This document shows positions 1 through 8,730 of a stretch of DNA of 31,589 bases, in pieces (position 1 is the first letter of the stretch; every line of letters starts with the position of its first letter). The notes beneath the pieces are model-generated. The model worked only from the letters and a program-made list of their open reading frames with translations. It made no database searches and was not told the origin of the DNA. The position numbers and the translations under genes are program-made. The stretch is from assembly GCA_035506155.1 (NCBI GenBank), contig DATJPX010000141.1, positions 1 to 31,589 on the forward strand. Direction: 5' to 3'. Source of the stretch: UBA877 sp035506155 (lineage in GTDB: Bacteria; Chloroflexota; Anaerolineae; Anaerolineales; Villigracilaceae).

Positions 1-1193
1 ACCCCGGAACCGTTGACGACCAGCACCTTGGCATTCTCCGCCTGCATCAACTGGGTTGGATCGCCGGAAGCCAGCGGTTCGACCGTTCCCGTTCCGAAGA
101 CCTTGGCCACCAGTTCGCGGATCTTGTCCGGGAAAGGTTTGAGAATATCCTGGCTCTGCCCGCTGATCACCACGGTCTCAGGAGCGCACATGGTGTAATC
201 GATGACGTACTTCTGGATTTGATTCAGTGGAATATCCTTGGCCAGGACTGCCAGTTGAAGGGCTTGGTCGAGGGTCAGGTTGGTCTTGATCCCGGAGGAC
301 AATTCGTTGTAGATGGTGGGCGCCTGGGCGACCAGCTTCGGGAAGGTCCCGGGGCTGAGGACCTTGTCGCGAATTGCCAGGATGACCTGCTGCTGACGGC
401 CGGCGCGATCCAGGTCGTCGTTGGCCGTGTGACGCATGCGGGCATACGCCAGGGCGAGCGGACCATCCAGGTGATTCATGCCGGGTTGAAGGATGGTAGT
501 GTTATGCTGGCCGAGCGGGTCGACGGTGATCTGGGCAGGCACGTTGACGTCGATCCCGCCGATATTGTCGATCAGGCTTTGGAAAGTTTGGAAATCGACT
601 TCGGCGTAATATTGAATGTCCACGCCGAGGAACGTTTCCAGAGTCTTGGCCGCCAGGGCAGGTCCGCCGCCGGGGAGCTTTGCTCCCTCACCGTCGGCGT
701 AGGCGGCATTGATCTTGTTGTATCCGAATCCGGGGATGTTCACCCACATGTCCCGCGGAACCGACAGCATTGCCGCGGTCTTGTTGACCGGATCGATCGT
801 CAAAAGGATCATCGTATCGGAGCGCGGGGCGCCAATTCCGGCGACCCAATCGCGGTAGTCCACTCCGACGATCATAATGGTGACACGGCTGGCCCCGTCC
901 CAGGCAGCCGGCAAGGGCGCCTCGGGCGCGGCTAGGGTGGGAGTGCCGGTCACCGCCGCAGGAGTTCCCTGGGTGTTATCCACCACCGGAGGAGTCTGGT
1001 TGTTGGTGTTCAGGCAGGACGGCACCGGCATCCCGGGCAGGGAAGTCAGCCGCCAGCAAGCGACAAAACCGTTCAGAAAAACGAACAAGCCGATCGTAAC
1101 GATCAGGCCAATCCCCATCAGGATGAATTGGCCGGTAGTCGGTCGGTTAAAAGCGCGGATTCGTTTGGCGAGATCGAAATTCTTTAGGGTCAT
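1..1193 (-). CDS. LCP (LytR-CpsA-Psr) family protein, 3' end cut by window edge
   Basis: About 397 codons are visible and the frame is still open at base 1. LCP enzymes transfer undecaprenyl-linked glycopolymers (teichoic acid, capsule, arabinogalactan type) onto peptidoglycan on the outer face of the membrane. Visible features are a short basic N-terminus, one membrane helix (about residues 22-44), a Thr/Pro-rich linker, then the LCP domain with SVPRDMWV, the Arg/Asp cluster ARMRHTANDDLDR and the following GRQQQV. Near the edge, KVLVVNGSG looks like the start of a LytR_C domain, so the missing part is probably that C-terminal domain. The ATG lies one base after the stop of the Trm112-like gene, suggesting translational coupling. 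The family assignment is firm. The glycopolymer moved cannot be read from sequence. Confidence 0.93.
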   Translation of the reverse strand, partial: MTLKNFDLAKRIRAFNRPTTGQFILMGIGLIVTIGLFVFLNGFVACWRLTSLPGMPVPSCLNTNNQTPPVVDNTQGTPAAVTGTPTLAAPEAPLPAAWDGASRVTIMIVGVDYRDWVAGIGAPRSDTMILLTIDPVNKTAAMLSVPRDMWVNIPGFGYNKINAAYADGEGAKLPGGGPALAAKTLETFLGVDIQYYAEVDFQTFQSLIDNIGGIDVNVPAQITVDPLGQHNTTILQPGMNHLDGPLALAYARMRHTANDDLDRAGRQQQVILAIRDKVLSPGTFPKLVAQAPTIYNELSSGIKTNLTLDQALQLAVLAKDIPLNQIQKYVIDYTMCAPETVVISGQSQDILKPFPDKIRELVAKVFGTGTVEPLASGDPTQLMQAENAKVLVVNGSG

Positions 1194-1194
1194 T

Positions 1195-1416
1195 TCACTT
1201 CATGGGCGCGGGCGGCACCGGCAGATCTTCTTTCGCCACCTTGACCCATTTCTCTCCTTCATCGATCAGCAGCACGGGAATATCGTCATCGATCGGATAC
1301 TTCCGTCCGCAATCCTGGCAGATCAACCAGGTATCCCGGTACAGTTCGAGCAAACCTTCTTTTTCCTGTACGCAGGCCGGGCAACGCAGTATGTCGAGCA
1401 AGTCTTGTTTGATCAT
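1195..1416 (-). CDS. Trm112-like zinc-ribbon small protein
   Basis: A 73-residue protein starting MIKQDLLDILRCPAC. Two CxxC pairs (CPAC and CQDC) form a zinc ribbon, and the following YPIDDDIPVLL is the typical ending of the Trm112/UPF0434 family. Eukaryotic and archaeal Trm112 activates methyltransferases; the bacterial relatives are mostly uncharacterised and often sit beside methyltransferase or envelope genes. I chose the ATG at 1416 over an upstream in-frame start at 1440 because GAAGGGA lies just before it and family members begin near this point. The gene is packed between the VanW-like gene (46 bases upstream) and the LCP gene (1 base downstream), probably one operon. The partner is unknown. 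Confidence 0.8.
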   Translation of the reverse strand: MIKQDLLDILRCPACVQEKEGLLELYRDTWLICQDCGRKYPIDDDIPVLLIDEGEKWVKVAKEDLPVPPAPMK

Positions 1417-1462
1417 GAATTTCCCTTCACCGGGGAGCACAAGCGGTTATTTTACCACGCTG

Positions 1463-3346
1463 CTACTGGCAGAGGCCCAATTCCTTTGCCAACCCTTCCG
1501 GATCGGCCGTGCCGGAACCGTACTTGCACACGGCCTGCCACGGCTCGTAGACAGTGCGGATGGTGTCGGAGAACAGGACCTCGCTCCCACGGGTCACCTG
1601 GCGGGTGATCGTAATATCCGCGCCGTCTTCCGGCCAATCCGTTTGCACCATTTGGTTCGCCCCGAGGCTCGAATCCTCCTGGAAGAGCGGATCCGGTGCG
1701 GGGGTCACGTTACGCAGCCCGAGATTTTGCCATTTCACCGTCCGGCCATCGTCCCCGGAGTAGAAATACCAGGTCAGGCTGTAATTATCCGGGTTGAAAA
1801 CCGTTCTCATCAGCAGCCAGTATGGCCGGTCGTTCTTGAATTTGAAATCCACCAGGGGGAAATAGACCGTCGCGTCCAGGCCGGCAAGGGAAACGTCCGG
1901 AGCGCCCGGGGTGTCGGATTCTTCGTAATAGTAAACGCGGTAGGCATGGGCATGCCGTTCGACGATCGGATACCCGGCCAGGAAGGCCGTCCGGAACAGG
2001 GTCGTGCTGACCTGGCAGACCCCCCCGCCCACGCCGGTGATGGTCTGACCGTTATAGATGATCAGCGCTTCGGCGTAGCCGTTTTCAAGGCTGATATCGC
2101 CGATTGCCGAACCCATCGAAAAGACCGAATTCGGTGGAACCAACAGACCGTCGAACTGGGCAGCGGCCGCCTGGATGTTCTGCATGCGGGCTGCGCTCGA
2201 GCCGCGAAAATAACTCGTATAGGAATAAACCAGGCCGGTGATGCCGAGGGAAGCAGCGGTTGCATCCGATGGAACATCCGGCTTTGCCAGGGTCAAAACG
2301 AGCGGCAGGCTGTGCTCGCCCTGAAAGAGCTTCTCGTTGATCTCGTCCCGGGTGGCCGCCATATCCAGCGTGCGGCCGGTCACCGCCGGCGCGATCAACT
2401 CAAGTTGGCTCGGAGAAGAGTTCTCGAAGTAGAAACGGGCATTCTTCGGATCCTGGTTGACCAGCGGCTCGATCTGGCCGAGGAACTGGGCGAGGGCCTG
2501 GTCGTCGATACCGACCTGGAACTGCCAGCCGGCGTCGGTTTTGACCCGCCCGACCGCGATCATGCTTGCCAGTTGGGCCTGGTCGAGCGTCCAGGGGCCC
2601 GGATCGCCGGGCTGCGGGTCTGGGATCGTCAGGGTCAATGGACCGCTAACCGCTTTCCTCAGGGCTTCCGCCTGGGAGGAAGCATCCAGGATGGTTGGGG
2701 ATTGCTCGGCAATGTCGAGCTGGATCTCCCCGTCCTTGAATGACTCCAGCAACTGCATCACCGATTTCAATGCTTCGTCCACGTTGAGGAGGCGGCCGAT
2801 CTGGCCGGGGGTATACGAGACATCGGTCCCGCTCAACTGCAGGTCGGCTTCCACCTCAGGTTGGTCGATCTGATCGGCAATATTTTGGAGATAATTGTGA
2901 GCCACGCGTTCGTCGATGATGACCACCGGCGGGAGGTTCAAGCCGGCCTGCCAGGCATTCAGCTGGCTGGCCAGGCTGCTGAACGGTCCGCCGCGCCGGC
3001 CCAGGTCGTAGGCCATTTTGACGCTCGTCCCGACATCGAAGACCATCCCGAGCTGCTGCGGGGAGGCTTTCCAGACCCGGTCGCCATCCCGAAAGACGAT
3101 CTGCCCATTGACCGGGTAGGTCAGGCTGCGGTTGAGGGCATTCGAGGCTTCCACCGGGGTCAGGTTGGACAGGTCCACGCCGGCCATGCTGATGCCCGGG
3201 AAGATGCGCCCCTTGAAAAGGAACTGGTACCCGCCGGCCACCAAGCTCAGACCCAGGAAGAACAAAACCAGGCCGCCCATCAGGGTAGCCAGGATTTGCA
3301 GGAAAATCGGGTTTCGTCGAGGTTTTGGGACGGAGACGAATGACAT
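1463..3346 (-). CDS. VanW family protein with peptidoglycan-binding-like (PG_binding_4) repeats
   Basis: A protein of 627 residues with one N-terminal membrane helix (about residues 15-45), so probably anchored with a large outer domain. The middle (about 55-340) reads as two PG_binding_4-like modules, and the VanW domain follows at about 375-505 with the signature GGGVCQVSTTLF. VanW occurs in some vancomycin-resistance clusters and widely in Gram-positive and Chloroflexota envelope proteins; its biochemical role is unsettled. A putative cell-wall role fits the LCP gene downstream. The ATG at 3346 is chosen over a TTG six bases upstream. No Shine-Dalgarno is present; instead TATAAT ends 8 bases before the ATG, suggesting a leaderless message. 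Confidence 0.9.
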   Translation of the reverse strand: MSFVSVPKPRRNPIFLQILATLMGGLVLFFLGLSLVAGGYQFLFKGRIFPGISMAGVDLSNLTPVEASNALNRSLTYPVNGQIVFRDGDRVWKASPQQLGMVFDVGTSVKMAYDLGRRGGPFSSLASQLNAWQAGLNLPPVVIIDERVAHNYLQNIADQIDQPEVEADLQLSGTDVSYTPGQIGRLLNVDEALKSVMQLLESFKDGEIQLDIAEQSPTILDASSQAEALRKAVSGPLTLTIPDPQPGDPGPWTLDQAQLASMIAVGRVKTDAGWQFQVGIDDQALAQFLGQIEPLVNQDPKNARFYFENSSPSQLELIAPAVTGRTLDMAATRDEINEKLFQGEHSLPLVLTLAKPDVPSDATAASLGITGLVYSYTSYFRGSSAARMQNIQAAAAQFDGLLVPPNSVFSMGSAIGDISLENGYAEALIIYNGQTITGVGGGVCQVSTTLFRTAFLAGYPIVERHAHAYRVYYYEESDTPGAPDVSLAGLDATVYFPLVDFKFKNDRPYWLLMRTVFNPDNYSLTWYFYSGDDGRTVKWQNLGLRNVTPAPDPLFQEDSSLGANQMVQTDWPEDGADITITRQVTRGSEVLFSDTIRTVYEPWQAVCKYGSGTADPEGLAKELGLCQ

Positions 3347-3354
3347 TGTCAACG

Positions 3355-3360
3355 ATTATA
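3355..3360 (-). promoter_or_regulatory. -10 box (TATAAT) of vanW-like gene, leaderless layout
   Basis: Perfect TATAAT on the minus strand, 8 bases before the ATG at 3346. A transcript starting the usual 6-8 bases after the -10 box would begin at or next to the start codon. No convincing -35 element is visible. Confidence 0.55.
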
Positions 3361-3380
3361 CACCGCGTTAGAAATTACCT

Positions 3381-4028
3381 CTATACGGACGATTTCCGCG
3401 GTGTTTTGTTCCATTTCGTGAACGGAATGAACATCGGCGTCACGGCGGAATAATCCAGGTAGGACTGCCCGAACTCGCGCCGCAGCTTGCGTTCCTCGAA
3501 AGTCGCCCCGATGAAGATGTACAGGGTCAGGGCGATATCGATGACGAGGAGATGTTCGGTCATCACCGGCACGAGCCAGATGATCACCAGTCCGGCGGAG
3601 TAAAGCGGGTGGCGGATGTAGCCGTACAACCCGCTCGTGACCAGTTTGTGAGGTTCGGGTTCGAGGTATTGCTCCTCGGCGGTCTTTTCGATCGGGCCTT
3701 CGAGCTGTTTCAGGCCGATGAACTCCCAAATGTTCGTCTGCATGAAGCTGTGACCGAGGGCCAGGACTCCCAGGACCTCCAGCAGGATGAAAGCTGCCGA
3801 CCAGGGGAAAGGCAGCGTATACAGCCTCTGGTCGGGGGTGCCGGCTGCGACCGCCAGGACGCCGATCAACGTGAAGACGGAAAATGCATTATAGAACAGG
3901 CGGTAGAACCGGTTCATAAAGGGACCCGCCAGGCGCTTGAAGGTTTCCTTGAACGCGAGGGAAGCCATCAGCGAATGGAGAATGCCCCAGAGAACGAGTG
4001 TCAGAACGAGCCAGACGATGCCCATCAT
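3381..4028 (-). CDS. Isoprenylcysteine methyltransferase / NnrU-like membrane protein
   Basis: A 215-residue protein with about five hydrophobic helices. Near residue 135-150 it carries GYIRHPLYSAG, and near the end EERKLRREFGQSYLDY. This RHPxY plus EE(R/K)xLxxxFGxxYxxY pair is the AdoMet-binding signature of the ICMT/PEMT family of integral membrane methyltransferases; NnrU-like proteins share the fold. The substrate (lipid head group, prenylated or other small hydrophobic molecule) cannot be told from sequence. ATGs at 4028 and 4025 are both possible; GAAAAGG lies five bases upstream of the first. It follows the ATPase gene by 33 bases on the same strand, so probably co-transcribed. Confidence 0.8.
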   Translation of the reverse strand: MMGIVWLVLTLVLWGILHSLMASLAFKETFKRLAGPFMNRFYRLFYNAFSVFTLIGVLAVAAGTPDQRLYTLPFPWSAAFILLEVLGVLALGHSFMQTNIWEFIGLKQLEGPIEKTAEEQYLEPEPHKLVTSGLYGYIRHPLYSAGLVIIWLVPVMTEHLLVIDIALTLYIFIGATFEERKLRREFGQSYLDYSAVTPMFIPFTKWNKTPRKSSV

Positions 4029-4061
4029 TTCAGCCTTTTCACCGCTCGGTTTGCGATCCGG

Positions 4062-6608
4062 TCATTCGAAAGCCGGGATCTCGACCGTCTGGCCGCCGGA
4101 TTGGACCTGGTAATAGGGCATCCAGGCGACGCCGAACAGGTTGACGTAGATGTCTGTTTTCTTCGGGATGAGCGGGATCTCGGTGATGTCGTCGACCGCC
4201 TCCCCCCACTTTCCGGCCGCCTCGTCCGCGGCCTGCTGGCGAGCCTGTTCGAGTTCAGCCAGTTGATTTTTATACTCATCGATGGAGGCGGATGAATCGT
4301 CCACTTTGGCTTTGCTCTGCTCCGTCAGGCGGTGCTTGCTGATGGTCGAGGAAATCCGCCGGCTGCGCTTTCCACCCAGCAGGCTCACGACGGTTTCAGC
4401 GCCGCTGACGAATTCCTCCCGCTTCCGGTCTTCAAGCTGGTCCTGGTTCTCCTTCAGCTCCCGTTCCTCCCGGGAGACCTTCTCGTTCAAGGCGGCGATC
4501 TGACGGTCGATCACGGCCGTGGCTTTGGCCACTTCCGCATCCCGGGCCTCCCGGGCGGCGTCCGCACAGGCTTTCATGAATTCGGCCTGGGAGACATCCG
4601 GGGTGGCGTTCAGTCCGAGCGCCTGGTTGGACCGGATGACCACCTTGCTGGTGCGATAGGTCCAATCCGAGAAATCCTTCTGCAGGGCAGTCATCAGCTT
4701 GGCCTCGGAGAGCGGAGGCTCGGGGGCGACAAAAGTCGCCTGGGGAGCCGGCGCCGGGTCCATGGCTTTTTCGTCAGGCAGGACGCGGACGAAATCGTCC
4801 CAGCGGACGATGCCGCGTTTGTCAGGCGAAACCACCAGGGCCGATTTGACCTGCTGCATGTCGAGGCTGTAGCGCCGATCCAGGAAACGCACCTGGGCGG
4901 AAGCCAGCAGGGCGGGACGGTAAAGGATCCCGGCCGGAGCGCCCCCGTCCGGCAGGCTCAGGTTGGCCGCGGCAGCCGCCTTCGTGAAGCTCTGGTTCAA
5001 GGGCAGGAAGAATTCGGGGAGCCCGGCTGGAACAGCCGGACGGGTGCTGCTCCCGTTCGCAGGCGGGCGAGGCGCGACCGCCGCAGGGCTCGCCGGGGCC
5101 GGAACGGGCGCCGGGGCGACCGCGGGGGCAGGCGAGGGAATGGGCGTGAATCCTGGCGGCGGGACAGGCGCATCCGGCCGGACAGCGGCCTGCGGGGCGG
5201 CCGCCGGGAGGCTCGCCCCGGCCAGTTTGTTCAAGGCCGGGATCTGGACACGGGTCAGCGGGCCGGCCAGGAAGTTCATCGTCCAGCGGGACTGGAAAAC
5301 CACCGGCTCCTTCTCGTGGACGTTCTGCATGATGAACATGCGCTTGCCCAGGCCGGAGATCAGCTTGTCGCAGGCCGCCCGGTCCAGGGTGCCGGGTGTG
5401 GCCGATTCGAGCCCGTCCAGAAGGCGTTGCTTGTCCTGGTCGGTTTGCAGCTTGCCGATGAACCAGGTCCCTGCGTTGGATAATGCCTTGTAATCCACGT
5501 CCACCGGGTTTTGGGTGGCCAGGAGCAGGCCCAGGCCGAAGGCGCGGGCCTGTTTGAGCATCCGCAGGAGGGGTTCCTTGGAGGGCGGATTATGCTGGGG
5601 CGGCAGGTAGCCGAAGATCTCGTCCATGTAGAGCAGGGCGCGCAGGCTGGCCGTTCCGGATTGGGTGCGCATCCAGGTTTCGACGGCTGCCAGGAGCAGG
5701 GTGACGAAGAACATCCGGTCGGCGTCTGACAGATGCGCCAGGTAGAAAATGCTGTGGCGCGGCCGGCCGTCGGGGGCGAAGAGCATGGCCGCGATGTCCA
5801 GCGGCTGCCCGGTCCGCCACAGGTCGAAGGTCGGAGCGGCGAGAATGTTATTGAGGGTCAGGGCGAGACCCATCCGATCCTTCGCCGGGAAGAACGTATC
5901 CACCGGGAACGCGCCCAGCTTGTCGAAGGGCGGGGTCTGGATCTGCAGGATGAGTTCGGTCAAGTCCAGGGACGTGTTCTGGCTCCAGGCGGATTGGAAG
6001 ATATTCGAGAGCAGGATGTGCTCACGCGAACGCAGCGGGTCGATGTCATCGAAACCGACCAGCCCAAGGATGGCCGTCACCGTGCTGGAGATGCGTTCGG
6101 TCAGGACCTCCCGATTGGTCGCCCAATCCAAACCAGGGGCGGCCAGCGATGACAGCACGCTGACCGGGATGCCGGCGTCCGAACCGGGCGTGTAGATGGC
6201 AAATTGGGCGGCATTCTTCAAGGCGAGCATGCGGGTATGGTCGATGCCCCACTCGGCCAGCCCATTCTTCCAGGCAGCGGCAGCCTGGGCGGAGGCCTGG
6301 TCGAGAGTCTCGCCGGCCCGCCGGACCATCTCCGGATCCAGCCAGGGCTGGAAATCCTGAGGGGCCAGGTCGGGGAAGTGCAGGAGCAGGTTGGTCAGGT
6401 CCCCCTTGGGATCGATCAGGAGGGCCGGAATGCCCTGCAGGGCGGCTTCTTCCATCAAGGCGACACACAATCCGGTCTTGCCGGATCCGGTCATGCCGGT
6501 GACCAGGGCGTGGGTGGTCAGGTCGGCCGGATCGTATTGAAGCTGCTGCGTCGTCGCCTTGTTCGTCGTCGGATCGTAAAACTTGCCCAGATAAAATTTG
6601 TCAGTCAT
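4062..6608 (-). CDS. HerA/VirB4-like P-loop ATPase with long linker and coiled-coil tail
   Basis: 848 residues. The N-terminal ATPase domain has Walker A GMTGSGKT (38-45), an IDPKGD motif (65-70), Walker B ALLYMDEI (324-331) and LLLATQNPVDVDY (361-373), the order seen in HerA/VirB4/FtsK-superfamily pumping ATPases. A Pro/Ala-rich linker occupies about 465-530, followed by a unique region and a charged coiled coil (about 690-800) rich in Glu/Lys/Arg. The C-terminus is hydrophobic and aromatic. Relatives annotated DUF87 or helicase HerA-like are often of unknown role; DNA or protein translocation is the general inference. No nuclease partner (NurA) is nearby, which argues against the classic HerA-NurA repair pair. 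The ATG has CAGGAG seven bases upstream. Confidence 0.82.
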   Translation of the reverse strand: MTDKFYLGKFYDPTTNKATTQQLQYDPADLTTHALVTGMTGSGKTGLCVALMEEAALQGIPALLIDPKGDLTNLLLHFPDLAPQDFQPWLDPEMVRRAGETLDQASAQAAAAWKNGLAEWGIDHTRMLALKNAAQFAIYTPGSDAGIPVSVLSSLAAPGLDWATNREVLTERISSTVTAILGLVGFDDIDPLRSREHILLSNIFQSAWSQNTSLDLTELILQIQTPPFDKLGAFPVDTFFPAKDRMGLALTLNNILAAPTFDLWRTGQPLDIAAMLFAPDGRPRHSIFYLAHLSDADRMFFVTLLLAAVETWMRTQSGTASLRALLYMDEIFGYLPPQHNPPSKEPLLRMLKQARAFGLGLLLATQNPVDVDYKALSNAGTWFIGKLQTDQDKQRLLDGLESATPGTLDRAACDKLISGLGKRMFIMQNVHEKEPVVFQSRWTMNFLAGPLTRVQIPALNKLAGASLPAAAPQAAVRPDAPVPPPGFTPIPSPAPAVAPAPVPAPASPAAVAPRPPANGSSTRPAVPAGLPEFFLPLNQSFTKAAAAANLSLPDGGAPAGILYRPALLASAQVRFLDRRYSLDMQQVKSALVVSPDKRGIVRWDDFVRVLPDEKAMDPAPAPQATFVAPEPPLSEAKLMTALQKDFSDWTYRTSKVVIRSNQALGLNATPDVSQAEFMKACADAAREARDAEVAKATAVIDRQIAALNEKVSREERELKENQDQLEDRKREEFVSGAETVVSLLGGKRSRRISSTISKHRLTEQSKAKVDDSSASIDEYKNQLAELEQARQQAADEAAGKWGEAVDDITEIPLIPKKTDIYVNLFGVAWMPYYQVQSGGQTVEIPAFE

Positions 6609-6632
6609 CGAAAGACTCCTGCGCGGGATAAG

Positions 6633-6669
6633 AACATATGTTGTATAAAATTTACCCTAATTCGGTCAA
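6633..6669 (-). promoter_or_regulatory. Promoter of the ATPase gene with adjacent palindrome
   Basis: Minus strand TTGACC (6664-6669), 16-base spacer, TATACA (6642-6647). Immediately downstream is the perfect 10-base palindrome AACATATGTT (6633-6642), where a transcription start would fall, so it could be an operator. The start codon of the ATPase lies at 6608 after a normal ribosome-binding site. Confidence 0.5.
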
Positions 6670-6713
6670 AAATGCAACCGCAAAACCTGCCCGATGGGAG
6701 CCTGTCCGGAATC

Positions 6714-6736
6714 AAAAAGCGACCGGGCCGGTCGCT
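6714..6736 (-). terminator. Intrinsic terminator after the sigma/anti-sigma pair
   Basis: On the minus strand an 8-bp stem AGCGACCG/CGGTCGCT (6718-6736) is followed by a run of five T. It lies 20 bases past the stop of the anti-sigma-like gene. Confidence 0.75.
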
Positions 6737-6756
6737 CTCTGACGGCTGGATGAGGA

Positions 6757-7695
6757 TCAATGATCCCCGCCTCCAGACTCATCGGTTTCATGAGGGGTAG
6801 GGCCGCTCCGGTCGGAGGAACGCGTACCCGCCGGGGTCGGCGTGAACTGGCTGGATTGGGTCCCGCCCTCATATTCAGACTGGCTCGGATTCGGCGTGAA
6901 ACCCGCCGAGGCAGTCGAAGTAGGCCGGCGTTCTCCATCATCCGACGATCCGCCCGGGGAGCGCGTCCAGGTCGATTGAGGTCTGGTCTGCCCGTCGTCT
7001 TCGTGAGGGCCCTGGGCGGGAGCCAGGTGGACCGCATTGACTTCACCGTCCTGGTTGGTCGAACCCGAGACCTGGATCTCATCCCCGACGCCGATCCCAT
7101 TCTCTACCTGGGTCTGCGGATCCACAACGACCGGGATCCCGGATACCACCCACTGGCCGTTCGACTGGTCGGTCAACACCCCGTTGAATTCGACAGACTC
7201 GACCCGATGAATGGTGATCAATGTCTTGGCTTCATCGACCCGTCGCTGGCTGAAAACCGATTGGAGGGCTGATTTTTGGGCCGGATCGACCGACCAATTC
7301 AACTGCGTCGTTTCGACCGAGCGCTTGAGCGGATAGAGGGGATCTCCGGGAAGGGAATGGGCTGAAGCGAGCAGGAGCCCGTTCCCGCTCATCACCAGGA
7401 TGATAATGACGGAAACAGCCGTCAGAAAGGACCGGCGAAAATGGCCTCGCAAAAAGCGGGAGACCGGCTTTCGGCGCAGGTCGGCGGCCAGGGCCAGGCC
7501 GCGCCCCCGGCTGCGGGTCAGCGCCCCCACCGGCAGCCTATCCGTATGGGCGGTCCGCGCGTACACGGCAGTTTGGAGCAAGGGACGTAACTCCTCCGCC
7601 AGGTCGGGGTAGCGGGCCAGGAGGGTTTCCAGGGATTCGCCGTGTTCCAATCCCTGCAGGCAGGTTTCGAGGGCGTCGTACATGGGCTGATTCAT
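6757..7695 (-). CDS. Probable anti-sigma partner, DUF5667/DUF5666-type membrane protein
   Basis: 312 residues from the ATG at 7695, which overlaps the sigma-factor stop by four bases (ATGA), a coupling typical of sigma/anti-sigma pairs. The N-terminal 50 residues are helical, with a pattern (CLQGLEHGESLETLLARYP, then LRPLL) common in Chloroflexota partners of ECF sigma factors. A basic stretch and one membrane helix (about 89-111) follow. The outer part begins with SLPGDPLYPLKR, the DUF5667 signature, and then a beta-rich DUF5666-like segment (about 168-225, FNGVLTD to VNAVHL). The remaining 85 residues are low-complexity Ser/Thr/Gly/Pro, ending GGGDH. Anti-sigma activity is inferred from position and topology, not shown. 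A longer reading frame running upstream through the sigma gene is rejected as its shadow. Confidence 0.8.
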   Translation of the reverse strand: MNQPMYDALETCLQGLEHGESLETLLARYPDLAEELRPLLQTAVYARTAHTDRLPVGALTRSRGRGLALAADLRRKPVSRFLRGHFRRSFLTAVSVIIILVMSGNGLLLASAHSLPGDPLYPLKRSVETTQLNWSVDPAQKSALQSVFSQRRVDEAKTLITIHRVESVEFNGVLTDQSNGQWVVSGIPVVVDPQTQVENGIGVGDEIQVSGSTNQDGEVNAVHLAPAQGPHEDDGQTRPQSTWTRSPGGSSDDGERRPTSTASAGFTPNPSQSEYEGGTQSSQFTPTPAGTRSSDRSGPTPHETDESGGGDH

Positions 7696-8273
7696 TTCTC
7701 TTCTCCAATCTTGCGTTGGAGGGCATTCAGGGCGCGAAATTGAAGCGCTTTGACGGCATTGACCTTTTTTTTCATCAGGGTGGCCGTCTCTTCCAGGGAA
7801 CATCCCTGGCCGAACCGCAGCGCCAGGACGTGCTGCTGCTCTTCCGTCAATTCGGCAAGGGCTTTCCGGAGGGAGGAATGGCTGTCGCGCCGCTCCACCT
7901 CCTCCGAAGGGCTCTGGCCGTCGAACTTCAGGCTTTCTTCGATGGCTTCGACCGGGTGGCGGTATTTTCGGCGGACGTGATCGGTGATCATGTGACGGGC
8001 AGTGCCGATCAACCAACCGCGCAGGTTCTTCTCCGGGCCGCGCCGGGCCCGGATGGCCTTCAGCAGGGTAAGGAACACTTCACTGGTGATGTCCTCTGCC
8101 AGCTTCTCATCTCCCAACCGGTAATGAACGTACCGGAGGATCTGCGGAAAATATTGATTGTAGACGGCCGTGACAGCCTGGGGATCCAGACTCGCCAGGT
8201 AGTCGCGCTCGGAGGTGGATTCGATCATTCTGGTCTTGAGCAAGAAGACATTCGAAAAATCCCGGCTAACCAT
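7692..8273 (-). CDS. ECF-type RNA polymerase sigma factor
   Basis: 193 residues with the two ECF domains. Region 2 (about 28-100) contains LAEDITSEVFLTLLKAI and the RGWLIGTARHMITDHVRR segment; region 4 (about 130-185) contains LTEEQQHVLALRFGQGCSLEETA and a recognition helix near KVNAVKALQFRALNAL. It directs RNA polymerase to a specific promoter set. The downstream gene overlaps by four bases and encodes a membrane protein that probably holds it inactive. Start is uncertain: ATG 8273 or an ATG 45 bases downstream (MIESTSERDYL); neither has a strong ribosome-binding site. Target promoters cannot be named. Confidence 0.9.
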   Translation of the reverse strand: MVSRDFSNVFLLKTRMIESTSERDYLASLDPQAVTAVYNQYFPQILRYVHYRLGDEKLAEDITSEVFLTLLKAIRARRGPEKNLRGWLIGTARHMITDHVRRKYRHPVEAIEESLKFDGQSPSEEVERRDSHSSLRKALAELTEEQQHVLALRFGQGCSLEETATLMKKKVNAVKALQFRALNALQRKIGEEK

Positions 8274-8359
8274 AAAAGTCTACCATTTAGAGATGAATAT
8301 TATCCGATTTGGAAGGTATCCATTGGTAGGATATGCGGCTTCCGGATGGCCGGCCTGAC

Positions 8360-8730
8360 CTATTTGTAAAATTCCAGGTTGAGCTGAATGCTCTCCCTCA
8401 GATCCACGACTTCCCCGGTCGCCAGGACTTTCGTGGTCTCGAGTCGGATCGCTTCGCCCCGGTGATTGGTCCCTTCGTAAAGACCGGCCAGGCCTGCCCG
8501 GTTGAGCACCTCCCCGCCGTGGGCGGAAAGGCAGCCGGCACTTCGTCCTCCGGGAAGATCGCCTTATACGGACACTCCGGGATACAGGCTCCGCAATCGA
8601 TGCAGGTGGCCGGATCGATGTAGTAGTTGGGGAATTTGGTCGTCGGCTTGCCGGGTTGGATGCACGCCACCGGGCAGACATCCGAGCAGGCATCGTCACG
8701 CAAACACAGGCTGGTAATTACATGGGTCAT
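8360..8730 (-). CDS. 7Fe/8Fe-type ferredoxin, frameshifted
   Basis: Bacterial-type ferredoxin carrying low-potential electrons. The start ATG (8730) has CAGGAG seven bases upstream. The N-terminal half has the cluster motifs CLRDDACSDVCPVAC and CIDCGACIPECP, with YYIDP between, so two Fe-S clusters are expected. After EVPAAF the frame breaks: the original frame runs on as a non-family sequence to a stop at 8398, whereas the -1 frame continues GGEVLNRAGLAGLYEG, then TTKVLATGEVVDL, ending at TAG 8360. That matches the usual tail of this ferredoxin family. One base appears to be missing near 8526-8530, next to a TTT run. The full protein would be about 123 residues; the uninterrupted frame gives 110, still with both cluster motifs. 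It could be a real lesion or a sequencing error. Confidence 0.85.

Noticed and set aside
1202..2743. Long plus-strand frame of 513 codons opposite the VanW-like gene
   Set aside because: It is the antisense shadow of a clear VanW protein, has no family motifs and is rich in residues expected from reversed GC-rich codons.
7696..8016. N-terminal extension of the anti-sigma-like gene to 8016
   Set aside because: It lies wholly within the sigma-factor gene in another frame; the ATGA overlap at 7692-7695 gives a natural start.
8524..8532. Programmed -1 frameshift in the ferredoxin
   Set aside because: No canonical slippery heptamer in the zero frame at the break; a missing base next to a short T-run is simpler.
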